A stretch of 6,330 bases of DNA from Bacteroidaceae bacterium (GTDB lineage: Bacteria > Bacteroidota > Bacteroidia > Bacteroidales > Bacteroidaceae), in contig JAGCWG010000019.1 of NCBI GenBank assembly GCA_017961965.1, positions 1 to 6,330 on the forward strand, given 5' to 3'. The position numbers were made by a program, and so were the translations under genes. Within the stretch, counting starts at the first letter, position 1, and every line of letters begins with the position of its first letter. The notes beneath the pieces were generated by a model. The model saw only the letters and a program-made list of their open reading frames with translations, was not told the origin of the DNA and ran no database searches. Below are positions 1-6,330 of the stretch, one piece after another.

Positions 1-4
1 TGAT

Positions 5-568
5 CTAGCTGAATAGGAGGACGGGTAGTCCTGCTCCTATGGCAAATAGGGGAGGGAGCATGACTCCAGCTTCACTCTTAATGGCGAGAGGAAGGAGTAT
101 TCCGAAAAAGAAGATTGCACTTTCAGGACAGAAGGCAAGGGCAAGGGTCATTCCGAGTATGAGTGAACCTAAGGGACCGTTGCGCTTGATAAGCTTGCCA
201 CAGTTGTGGCAGTCCTCTCCGTGGTGCTCATGATGATGGAAGGCACGGAACAAGAGAAACAAGCCTATTGCTATGAGAGCATATGGCAAAACAACCTCAC
301 CATAGCTGAGTATGGTGCTTACTCCGTTGAGGTTGCTTCCTCCGCCTGTGAGGCACATCAATATCCATCCAAGGAGTGTGTATGTGATGGTACGTCCAAG
401 TACATACTCCAGTCCTTGCTTACCAGAACGGTTGAGGTAGGTAAGAGCTGAGATATTGATTGACAACTGGCATGGGTTGAAGGCTACGAGTATGCCTAAA
501 ACCAATGCAGTCAACAGAGGTATGTCCGTTGACTGCATAAGTGAGTTTGTTATGTCCTGAAGGTTCAT
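5..568 (-). CDS. CcdA/ArsG-like polytopic membrane transporter, probably C-terminally truncated
   Basis: The 187-residue product is an integral inner-membrane protein resembling the CcdA/DsbD transmembrane superfamily, closest by eye to the Bacteroidales 'ArsG-like' permeases. Hydrophobic segments lie at about 17-36, 55-75, 91-110, 132-160 and 168-187. A conserved-looking cysteine follows Asn-Pro in segment 1 (NPCQLSINIS, C33) and another sits in segment 4 (LALAFCPES, C147); this pair is the typical CcdA-type arrangement for electron or thiol transfer. The loop at 111-123 is rich in His and Cys (HHHEHHGEDCHNC) and probably binds a metal. From memory, family members run to about 220-240 residues with six segments; here the frame ends at a TAG (5-7) inside segment 5. 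Only four bases remain beyond the stop, so readthrough or a pseudogene cannot be judged. The start at 568 (MNLQDI) gives a sensible N-terminus. Substrate unknown: arsenical efflux, metal handling and thiol redox transfer are all possible. Confidence 0.75.
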   Translation of the reverse strand: MNLQDITNSLMQSTDIPLLTALVLGILVAFNPCQLSINISALTYLNRSGKQGLEYVLGRTITYTLLGWILMCLTGGGSNLNGVSTILSYGEVVLPYALIAIGLFLLFRAFHHHEHHGEDCHNCGKLIKRNGPLGSLILGMTLALAFCPESAIFFFGILLPLAIKSEAGVMLPPLFAIGAGLPVLLFS

Positions 569-727
569 TATTTTGAGTTGTGAGTTATGCCCCCCGAAGG
601 GCTCAACGAAGTTAATAATGAGTTATGAGTTGTGGATATAAGTTATGAATTATAAGTTGTGAGTTAGAATAACTCTTTACACTAACTCATAACTCATACC
701 CCATAACTCATACCTCAAAAGTTCTTT
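569..727. repeat. Intergenic inverted array of AACTCAT-type short repeats
   Basis: The spacer between the permease gene and the CcdA/ArsG-like gene is dominated by a 7-base unit, AACTCAT, or its reverse complement. A perfect 14-base inverted repeat pairs 618-631 (ATGAGTTATGAGTT) with 684-697 (AACTCATAACTCAT). Further degenerate copies lie at 573-587, 640-668 and 703-712. Inside it, 661-675 forms a small dyad, GAGTTA-GAA-TAACTC. At 589-602, read on the minus strand, GCCC and GGGC could pair around a TTCG-containing loop. No T-run follows any of these stems on the minus strand, so this is not a clear terminator. Similar low-complexity arrays are, from memory, common between genes in Prevotella and Bacteroides; no function is assigned. 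Confidence 0.8.
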
Positions 728-2446
728 TTATGAGCAGAGCATCAGGATGATGACCTGTGCCGTGATGATTCTGAGGAACATTGACAATGGATATACTGTA
801 GAGTAACCTACAGATGGACTACCATTGTTGGCTGTTGCCTGAGAGAATGCAAGTGCTGGTGGGTCTGTTGTAGCACCTGAAATGATACCCATAAGGAGGA
901 AGTAGTTCATGTGCCATTTGACGCGAGCAAATACGCCCATGATGAGAAGTGGTATTACTGTGATGAGGAATCCCATCCATACATAGTGAATACCTCCGTT
1001 CATTACTGTATCTACGAAGTTGCCTCCTGCCTTGATACCGACGCTTGCAAGGAAAAGCACAAGACCGATATCACGTATCATGAGTGATGCGGAGTTGGTT
1101 GTGTATGCAACGAGCTTGAGCTTGAATCCGAATCGTCCGAGGAGGATTGCGATGACAAGTGGACCGCCTGCAAGACCGTGCTTGACTGGCATTGACATTC
1201 CTGGGATGCTGATAGGGAGCATACCGAAGATGATACCGATGAGTATTCCCACGAAGAGTGTGAGGAGGTTTGGCTTGTCAAGTTGCTGTTTCTGGTCACC
1301 CAGTACGTTTGCGAATCTATCAACAGAGTCCTGTGGGCCTACTACCACCACGCTGTCACCTACCTGAAGGATGGTGCTTGGGCTAGCGAAGATTTCCATA
1401 CCGGAACGGAATATACGTGTTACGTTCACTCCGTGCATAGAACTTGGGTGGAAGCTACCGAGGGTGCGTCCGTTTACTTCGTTCTTTGTCACGAGTACCT
1501 GACGTGATTCCATTGGGAGGTCTTGGTCTTCCCAGTCAACCTCTACCACGCTACCGATGAATGCTACGATAGCGTCTGCATCTTCCTCTGCACATACGAT
1601 ATATAGCTTGTCGCCCTCTTCGAGGATTGTGTCTCTCTTTGGAACGATAACGTGACCGTCGTGTAGCATACGTGTGCATACGAAGTCGCGTCCGATGAAT
1701 TTCCTTACCTCAAGAATGCTCTTACCGTTGATGGCGTTATTGTTTACCTCAACGTGCATAAGGTGTGGCTTCATCGCTGCATTCTTCTTGTTCTTCTTAT
1801 TGAAGTGATCTTCCTCTGCTTGGAAGTTAATCTTGAAGAATATGCGGATAAGTATGATTGAAAGTATGATACCTACTACACCGAGAGGGTAGGCGCAGGC
1901 ATATCCATTTGCAATGACAGGTATCTCGCCTCCGAAGGTATCAGGGTGCATTGTGTGTATCTGGTCGAGTGCAGCATTTGCAGCACCAAGTCCAGGAGTG
2001 TTTGTAATGGCACCACAAAGAGTACCGACCATCATAGGAAGATTGTCAGCCGCTGGGATGAAGTTGCGGAGTCCATAATAGAGAGCAAGCATCACAACAA
2101 TATTTAGAAGAACGATACCTGCTGCAATACCATTGGCTTTTACTCCACCTTGCTTGAAACTTGTGAAGAATGACGGACCTACCTGAAGTCCGATTGAGAA
2201 CACAAAGAGAATAAGTCCAAAGTCCTGAACGAAGTTGAGTACTTCAAGGTTCTCGGTCACGTCGAATCTCTGGAGAATGTCGCCTACTAGGATTCCGACG
2301 AAGAGAATCCATGTGACACCGAGTGAGATTCCGCCAATCTTAACTTTATTACCTAAAAACACACCGAGCGCAATAACGAGGGAGTATAGTATTACTGTGT
2401 GCGCTACTCCTCCACCGCTCAATAATAAGTCAGCTAACCACTGCAT
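728..2446 (-). CDS. AAE-family (YidE/YbjL/AspT-like) permease with two RCK_C domains
   Basis: The 572-residue inner-membrane protein has the full architecture of the aspartate:alanine exchanger family (TC 2.A.81): an N-terminal membrane half (about 13-205), two soluble TrkA-C/RCK_C domains in the middle (about 228-300 and 312-385), and a C-terminal membrane half (about 393-571). The halves are an internal duplication. [16 protein letters not shown] (145-160) matches [16 protein letters not shown] (524-539); [14 protein letters not shown] (77-90) matches [14 protein letters not shown] (461-474); [10 protein letters not shown] (181-190) matches [10 protein letters not shown] (547-556). The length is normal and the gene looks intact. 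Characterised AspT exchanges aspartate for alanine, but most relatives, including YidE and YbjL, have unproven substrates, so an amino or dicarboxylic acid exchanger is inference. The RCK_C domains may sense a ligand or nucleotide. It begins 48 bases after the GH28 stop, with its own promoter candidate, so it is probably transcribed separately from the pectin genes. Confidence 0.93.
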   Translation of the reverse strand: MQWLADLLLSGGGVAHTVILYSLVIALGVFLGNKVKIGGISLGVTWILFVGILVGDILQRFDVTENLEVLNFVQDFGLILFVFSIGLQVGPSFFTSFKQGGVKANGIAAGIVLLNIVVMLALYYGLRNFIPAADNLPMMVGTLCGAITNTPGLGAANAALDQIHTMHPDTFGGEIPVIANGYACAYPLGVVGIILSIILIRIFFKINFQAEEDHFNKKNKKNAAMKPHLMHVEVNNNAINGKSILEVRKFIGRDFVCTRMLHDGHVIVPKRDTILEEGDKLYIVCAEEDADAIVAFIGSVVEVDWEDQDLPMESRQVLVTKNEVNGRTLGSFHPSSMHGVNVTRIFRSGMEIFASPSTILQVGDSVVVVGPQDSVDRFANVLGDQKQQLDKPNLLTLFVGILIGIIFGMLPISIPGMSMPVKHGLAGGPLVIAILLGRFGFKLKLVAYTTNSASLMIRDIGLVLFLASVGIKAGGNFVDTVMNGGIHYVWMGFLITVIPLLIMGVFARVKWHMNYFLLMGIISGATTDPPALAFSQATANNGSPSVGYSTVYPLSMFLRIITAQVIILMLCS

Positions 2447-2453
2447 ATTATTC

Positions 2454-2471
2454 TTTTTTAAAATATTTTAT
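2454..2471 (-). promoter_or_regulatory. AT-rich translation leader of the permease gene
   Basis: No Shine-Dalgarno sequence precedes the ATG at 2446. Instead the minus strand carries an A/T-only leader containing the decamer TAAAATATTT (2461-2470), ending 14 bases before the start codon. The same decamer sits 13 bases before the SusD start (6101-6110). A/T-rich, SD-free leaders are usual in Bacteroidetes, so a role in ribosome access is a reasonable inference, not shown. Confidence 0.4.
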
Positions 2472-2485
2472 ATAAAAATGTCTGT

Positions 2486-2494
2486 GCAAAGGTA
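2486..2494 (-). promoter_or_regulatory. Bacteroidetes -7 promoter box for the permease gene
   Basis: The minus strand reads TACCTTTGC immediately after the GH28 stop codon (2495-2497). This matches the Bacteroidetes sigma-ABfr -7 consensus TAnnTTTG. Transcription would start several bases downstream, leaving a leader of roughly 30-40 bases before the ATG at 2446. No convincing TTTG or TTG -33 box is found at the usual spacing; the nearest TTG (2522-2524) is too far upstream. The match could be chance, but its position between two functionally unrelated genes favours a real promoter. Confidence 0.55.
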
Positions 2495-3859
2495 TTACTT
2501 TTTATCCGTTTTGATATTCTTCAATGTGAAGTTTTCCACATATTCAGGATTTAAATCAATATTTCTTCCTGTTATGGACAAGTTTTCAAACGTAAAGTTG
2601 CTGAGGTGATACTGGTCTTCCTGTGGCTTCACGTTGAAGAAAACATTGCACTCGAAGGTGATATTTCGCATTGTGATATGGTCGGAATAGGACATAGGAG
2701 TGTCCTTGCGTCCCTTGAGGTCATAGAACTGTGTCCATGGTGCCACAAGGATGAAGTTCTTTCCGTTTCCGACGATGTCTTCCACTGTGATGTATTCGTA
2801 TCTCTGTGGTGTGTCAGGTCGCATCTTCAGCCATAGTAGGTTGTTGGCTTCTTTCACTTTGATACGACGGAGTATGATGTTGTGGTCATACACGCTTTCG
2901 CTTCCGAGTGTAAGACAGCCGTGGCTGAAACCGTACTCGCAATCCTCGATGAGTATGTTCTCGTTGCCTCCGTCGCCTTCTATCTCTGGAAACTTCTTGA
3001 GGTCAATATCCTTGTAGTTTGTACGGAAAGCATCAGCGTATGGACCTTTGCCTCCCTTGATGGCAATGGCATCGTCGTTTACACTCATGAAACAGTCCTT
3101 CACAAGTATGTTCTTAACTACGTCAAGGTCTATGGCGTCCGTAGATGGCGCCTTGACAGGCTTGGCTGGTGAATAGATGTGAAGGCGAAGCAGTTTCACG
3201 TTCTCTGAGTTATAGATATGTGTTGTCCAGAATGCAGAGTTGTGTAGTTTTACTCCGTCAATCTGTACATTCTTGCAGTTGCTCACATACACGAGACGGG
3301 GACGCTGTTCGTCCTTGTTTGTACATTTAGGATTCCATGAACGACGTTCCCAGAAGTGTTTCCAGTATGTGAATCCGTTGCCGTCAATCGTTCCCTTGCC
3401 TGATATTGTGAAACCGTCCAATCCGTCTGCATTGATAAGGGCAGAGTAGTAGAGGCACGTTTCACCCTCAATCCTCGTCTTGAGGATAGGGTAGTCGCTT
3501 GGGTCGTTGCTTCCGAGAATCATACCTCCATCATTAATGTGGAGATGCACACCTTGACGGAAGAACAATGCTCCTGTCAGGTATGTACCTTCGGGTACTA
3601 TGACAACACCGCCACCATCGTTTGCAATCATGTCAATGAGTGACTGAAACTCCTTAGTGTGTATTCTTCCGTCATTAACTACTCCGTAGTCCGTTATGCG
3701 GTATTGTTTTCCCAGTTTACTCAAATCAACAGGTGTCGTTTCCTTAAACCATGCTGATATCTCTGTTCCGTCTGGCCAAAGGTCTTTGCTTACCTTTTTG
3801 CCAAAAGTTGGCACACACCCGAAGGTGAGTGCCAACATAATGATGATTATTCTAATCAT
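2495..3859 (-). CDS. Exported glycoside hydrolase family 28 (polygalacturonase/rhamnogalacturonase-type)
   Basis: The 454-residue protein starts with a hydrophobic export signal (about 1-20, MIRIIIIMLALTFG). Cleavage by signal peptidase I near 20 is likely, though C15 leaves a weak lipoprotein alternative. The mature chain has the N-terminal GH28 beta-helix entry (YRITDYGVVNDG, 53-64; GGGVVIVPEGTYLTGALFF, 82-100), then repeated beta-helix coils. The four GH28 catalytic motifs are present in order but altered: S-T-D (239-241) for N-T-D; N-D-D (261-263); S-H-G (312-314) for G-H-G; and L-K-M-R (344-347) for R-I-K. The acids D241, D262 and D263 and H313 are kept, so hydrolysis of galacturonic-acid-containing glycosidic bonds by inversion is expected. 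Whether it acts on homogalacturonan or rhamnogalacturonan, and endo or exo, cannot be decided here. It lies 20 bases after the SusD gene and is almost certainly in one operon with it, acting in the periplasm or at the surface. Length is normal and the frame is intact. Confidence 0.93.
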   Translation of the reverse strand: MIRIIIIMLALTFGCVPTFGKKVSKDLWPDGTEISAWFKETTPVDLSKLGKQYRITDYGVVNDGRIHTKEFQSLIDMIANDGGGVVIVPEGTYLTGALFFRQGVHLHINDGGMILGSNDPSDYPILKTRIEGETCLYYSALINADGLDGFTISGKGTIDGNGFTYWKHFWERRSWNPKCTNKDEQRPRLVYVSNCKNVQIDGVKLHNSAFWTTHIYNSENVKLLRLHIYSPAKPVKAPSTDAIDLDVVKNILVKDCFMSVNDDAIAIKGGKGPYADAFRTNYKDIDLKKFPEIEGDGGNENILIEDCEYGFSHGCLTLGSESVYDHNIILRRIKVKEANNLLWLKMRPDTPQRYEYITVEDIVGNGKNFILVAPWTQFYDLKGRKDTPMSYSDHITMRNITFECNVFFNVKPQEDQYHLSNFTFENLSITGRNIDLNPEYVENFTLKNIKTDKK

Positions 3860-3879
3860 AATATATATCTATGATTTTT

Positions 3880-6087
3880 TTATTTCCACGCAGGCAAAGT
3901 GAAGTACCAGTTTTTCTGGTTTTGCAACTTAGAGTAGAGATTTGCATCGAAGCCAGGGATAGCAGGGCTGTTCTTTGTTGCCTGCTTTGAGTTACGGTTT
4001 GCAATCTTCTTGGCAAGCCACTCTGTACCCTTGTAACCTGACTTGTTCTTGTGCTCTGCTACACGAACGAGGTCATAGAAGCGGTTACCTTCAAATGCTG
4101 TTTCGAGAGCAAGCTCATCAACGATGACATCCTCAATGGCATTGATAATATCGTCTTCGGTAGCATTTTCAAATTTCTTACCGTCGAGTTTTCTTTCTAT
4201 CATTGCCTTGTAATCATAGAAGACAGTGTCACGACGACCAGAGATGTTGGTGGTAATATAGTCGCCATCCTTGCCCCATTCTTTAGCACTTGCTGAACTT
4301 GATGTTTCCAAATATCCAAAACCTCCACCTCGTGCATGAATACCGTAGGTTTCCTGCCATACATCATCCGTAAATGAGAATTTAGAAAGGAACTTCTGAA
4401 GTTTCAGAGTATCTGTCACATAATACATAGACTCAATACTATTATATGTAAGTTCTCTTTGTGTGTATGTATTTGCAGTGTAACCAGTCAGACTTCCTGT
4501 GACTTTAACCAGTTCTCCGTCTTCCTTTTTATATCTATCCTTTGTAGCTGAATCATAGAAGATAGTATCATTGTCCTCGTTTGTCCAGATTGCATAATCT
4601 ACGCCATTGATGTTTTTGGTAACATTTTTTGTTACATCCTCAACAGAAGGAAGTGTAAATTTGTTCAAACCATCTTTGAGAATTGCAAATGCAAACTCTG
4701 GATATCCAGCACGGTTGAGTGCCTCTGCGAGGCGAAGCCAGATAAGTGTCTTACGATATATAGGAATACAATAGTAATATTGATCTAAGTCTGCGACTTT
4801 TGCACAGAGTTTATACAAGTCTTTCTCATAATACACACTCTTGTAAGAATAGTTCTCTCTTGCATCAGCTTGTTCGTAATATCTTGCAATTTTATTTTCA
4901 CTTGAACTAGAGATGCCATAGTATGTTACGTATTGCTGGGAGAGGTTTACATTATCGAATGCGTATGATGGGTAGTACTGACGCTTATAAGTCGGATTAA
5001 CCATGATAGCACCTCCTGCAGAGTAATCTCTGCTGGTTTCATTTCCTTGTTCATCCAGGTGGATTGTGATAATAGTTGATTGACTTGATGATGGATTATA
5101 GCCAAACACTTCTGCCACACGAGGTAACATCTTTCCAATTCCTGCGTTTGCAGATCCTGGAATAAGGGTGATTATCTCATTCTCTTCTGAGTAACCATAT
5201 TCTGTTGTGAAACCATCCCATCTTTTTTCGCTTGGTCTGTATAGATATCCAGATGCAGCCTCTGGCGACTCAATCATCGTGCAATAACTCTTAATGAGAG
5301 GATTCTTCTCTTTTCTGAGGAAAGAATAGTAATAGAATGCAGCATTCTCATAGTCGGACTTGCTTGAGCCACGGAGAAGGTATGCATCACCGAGTACAAG
5401 ACGGATTGGGATAAAACAATTACGTGCAGAAACATCTGTAGCTCCGTTGTTCCATTTGCCCCATGGCTCATTTGTCTTTCCATACGAAGGATAGTTAATG
5501 TCAACCATGTTTGCAAGTCCATCCTCAAGGAGTTTATCAATGAGGTTGTCCTTGTTTACAAGATTATGAGAATAGTCAAAGTTCTTGATTACATCAAGGT
5601 TCTTGACTGGCTCTGTGATGTATGGTACTTCCTTATAGTTCTTAACAAGCTGGAGATATGCCCATGCTCTGATTGCCTTGACTTGAGTGTATTCAGGAAT
5701 CATGTATTTTACATTTGCACGGACAGTACTTGTGTCACAGTTATAGATGTAAAAGTTACAGTTGTTGATTACATTATAGTAATCGCTAACGCAGAGCATT
5801 GAACATGACTGATCCTTTGGATTTTCAAAGTTGCTGATAGCATGGAGTGTATCAGTAGCGTATTCGCTTGATGAAACGAGGTCACCACGAATCTCTCCAA
5901 GGACAATCTGACGTTCTGCGACATCCTGCATTGCACGCATGATGCCGAGGTATGAGTAGAGAGTGTCGTTAGCATTGATATATGCTTTGTCACCAGTATC
6001 TACTGTCATCATGTCTTCGCAAGATGTCATACCCATTCCGAGGACAAGACAACCGCAAAGAGTAATATTTTTGATGATATTCTTCAT
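3880..6087 (-). CDS. SusD/RagB-family surface glycan-binding lipoprotein
   Basis: The 735-residue protein carries a lipoprotein signal peptide (1-22) with its lipidated Cys at 23 (GMTSC followed by E-D), the acidic context favouring export to the outer surface in Bacteroidetes. SusD features follow in order: the early helical region (about 36-110), a TPR-like helix pair (VKAIRAWAYLQLVKNYKEVP, 136-155), a helix with LRLAEALNRAGYPEFAFAIL (451-470), and the family C-terminal signature (DELALETAFEGNRFYDLVRV, 657-676). SusD proteins cap a SusC TonB-dependent barrel and hold oligosaccharide for import; the adjoining GH28 gene points to a pectic glycan. It is longer than typical SusD proteins (about 500-650), largely from a segment at roughly 480-590 between the helical core and the signature. 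DTIFYD (507-512) recurs as DTVFYD (620-625). The presumed SusC gene ends 226 bases upstream; GH28 follows 20 bases downstream. Confidence 0.95.
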   Translation of the reverse strand: MKNIIKNITLCGCLVLGMGMTSCEDMMTVDTGDKAYINANDTLYSYLGIMRAMQDVAERQIVLGEIRGDLVSSSEYATDTLHAISNFENPKDQSCSMLCVSDYYNVINNCNFYIYNCDTSTVRANVKYMIPEYTQVKAIRAWAYLQLVKNYKEVPYITEPVKNLDVIKNFDYSHNLVNKDNLIDKLLEDGLANMVDINYPSYGKTNEPWGKWNNGATDVSARNCFIPIRLVLGDAYLLRGSSKSDYENAAFYYYSFLRKEKNPLIKSYCTMIESPEAASGYLYRPSEKRWDGFTTEYGYSEENEIITLIPGSANAGIGKMLPRVAEVFGYNPSSSQSTIITIHLDEQGNETSRDYSAGGAIMVNPTYKRQYYPSYAFDNVNLSQQYVTYYGISSSSENKIARYYEQADARENYSYKSVYYEKDLYKLCAKVADLDQYYYCIPIYRKTLIWLRLAEALNRAGYPEFAFAILKDGLNKFTLPSVEDVTKNVTKNINGVDYAIWTNEDNDTIFYDSATKDRYKKEDGELVKVTGSLTGYTANTYTQRELTYNSIESMYYVTDTLKLQKFLSKFSFTDDVWQETYGIHARGGGFGYLETSSSASAKEWGKDGDYITTNISGRRDTVFYDYKAMIERKLDGKKFENATEDDIINAIEDVIVDELALETAFEGNRFYDLVRVAEHKNKSGYKGTEWLAKKIANRNSKQATKNSPAIPGFDANLYSKLQNQKNWYFTLPAWK

Positions 6088-6095
6088 TGTTTATA

Positions 6096-6111
6096 TTTTT
6101 AAATATTTTAT
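6096..6111 (-). promoter_or_regulatory. AT-rich translation leader of the SusD gene
   Basis: The bases before the ATG at 6087 contain no Shine-Dalgarno sequence. On the minus strand they read as an A/T-only run containing TAAAATATTT (6101-6110), identical to the decamer before the permease start and at nearly the same distance (13 against 14 bases). No TAnnTTTG promoter box is visible between 6088 and 6330, which fits SusD being translated from a transcript that begins upstream of the presumed SusC gene. Confidence 0.4.
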
Positions 6112-6120
6112 TTTTGTAGT

Positions 6121-6290
6121 AAAAGGAATTAAAGAGGAGTTAAAAGGAGTAAAAAGACGATAGTTTTCTGAAATATCAATAAGAATATTTGTTATTGTCT
6201 TCGTCTTTTTTAATTGACATATATTGTCATAAATATGGATTATGACATTCGTCTTTTTACTCCATTTTAATACTTTTTACTTCTTTTACT
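6121..6290. repeat. Decaying ~10-base tandem repeats flanking the palindrome
   Basis: Outside and within the arms of the palindrome, a unit of about 10 bases recurs with variation. On the plus strand the left side reads AAAAGGAATT, AAAGAGGAGTT, AAAAGGAGTA (6121-6151). The right side reads TTTTTACTCC, ATTTTAATAC, TTTTTACTTC, TTTTACTTC (6254-6292), which is the reverse complement pattern. The palindrome may therefore have arisen from inverted runs of this unit. These purine-rich units resemble Shine-Dalgarno sequences on the plus strand, but no plus-strand gene follows them. Confidence 0.55.
6140..6270. repeat. Large imperfect palindrome between presumed susC and susD
   Basis: The arms 6140-6160 and 6249-6270 pair over 21 base pairs with a single bulged base (A6264). 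The core is a perfect 15-base inverted repeat, GGAGTAAAAAGACGA (6146-6160) against 6249-6263. The 88-base loop holds a third partial copy, TCGTCTTTTT (6201-6210), and an inner hairpin, TGTCATAA (6225-6232) with TTATGACA (6240-6247), preceded by a TGACA half-site at 6215-6219. In the transcript this could fold as a nested stem-loop between two genes that are normally close together. Possible roles are adjusting SusC to SusD expression by RNA processing or attenuation, a regulator operator, or a small REP/MITE-like element. No clear target-site duplication is seen at the edges. Confidence 0.65.
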
Positions 6291-6313
6291 TCTTTATGGC
6301 GTATTATACAACT

Positions 6314-6330
6314 TTAGAAGTTAATCTTAA
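6314..6330 (-). CDS. Probable 3' end of a SusC-type TonB-dependent transporter gene (partial)
   Basis: On the minus strand the last 17 bases of the window read TT-AAG-ATT-AAC-TTC-TAA, that is K-I-N-F-stop, preceded by a codon ending in TT that could be Val. SusC barrels usually end in a short beta-strand with a terminal Phe, and a SusC gene almost always precedes a SusD gene on the same strand. The call rests mainly on this context, since four codons carry little information. The coding region continues beyond the window. Confidence 0.4.

Noticed and set aside
661..675. Dyad GAGTTA-GAA-TAACTC as a rho-independent terminator for the permease gene
   Set aside because: The stem is short, AT-rich and not followed by a T-run on the minus strand; it is better seen as part of the AACTCAT array.
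569..727. Short repeats as a CRISPR array
   Set aside because: The units are only about 7 bases, irregular and partly inverted, without regular unique spacers.
1020..1367. Plus-strand 115-residue open frame within the permease gene
   Set aside because: The opposite strand encodes a conserved, intact permease; this frame is low-complexity, Pro/Ser-rich shadow sequence.
2235..2609. Plus-strand open frame spanning the GH28-permease junction
   Set aside because: It overlaps the two real minus-strand genes antisense, its product has no recognisable domain, and it covers the clear spacer and promoter box.
3860..3879. Separate promoter for the GH28 gene
   Set aside because: The 20-base AT-rich gap after the SusD stop is too short and has no TAnnTTTG box; co-transcription with SusD is simpler.
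6125..6150. GGAG-type Shine-Dalgarno sequences on the plus strand
   Set aside because: No plus-strand start codon with a sensible frame follows at ribosome-binding distance, and the bases belong to the intergenic repeat.

Overview
The window looks like chromosomal DNA from a gut or oral Bacteroidales bacterium, most likely Prevotella/Segatella or a close Bacteroides relative. The evidence is a SusD/RagB surface lipoprotein with a Bacteroidetes-type lipobox (Cys followed by acidic residues), a linked pectin-type glycoside hydrolase, a TAnnTTTG-type -7 promoter box, and AT-rich leaders without Shine-Dalgarno sequences. Species cannot be fixed from the sequence alone. All supported genes lie on the minus strand, so transcription runs from high to low coordinates; the plus-strand open frames are shadows.

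In transcription order: (1) At 6314-6330 there is probably the last few codons (K-I-N-F-stop) of a SusC-type TonB-dependent transporter. (2) A 226-base gap (6088-6313) carries a large imperfect palindrome and short decaying tandem repeats. (3) 3880-6087 encodes a 735-residue SusD/RagB-family glycan-binding lipoprotein. (4) 20 bases further on, 2495-3859 encodes an exported family GH28 (polygalacturonase/rhamnogalacturonase-type) enzyme. Together these form the end of a small SusC-SusD-GH28 polysaccharide utilization locus aimed at pectin: SusC/SusD would capture and import oligosaccharide while GH28 cuts galacturonate-containing chains. (5) A probable new promoter sits at the GH28 stop codon and drives 728-2446, an aspartate:alanine exchanger (AAE) family permease with two central RCK_C domains. 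This gene is probably housekeeping and unrelated to pectin. (6) After a spacer of inverted AACTCAT-type repeats (569-727), 5-568 encodes a CcdA/ArsG-like polytopic membrane protein with a His/Cys-rich loop. It ends at an amber codon earlier than the family usually does, possibly where a Trp codon would be expected.

No RNA genes, CRISPR arrays, insertion sequences or phage genes were seen. I do not see a clearly new biological system. The points most worth checking are the palindromic element between the presumed susC and susD, the amber stop in the membrane protein gene, and the non-canonical catalytic motifs of the GH28 enzyme.
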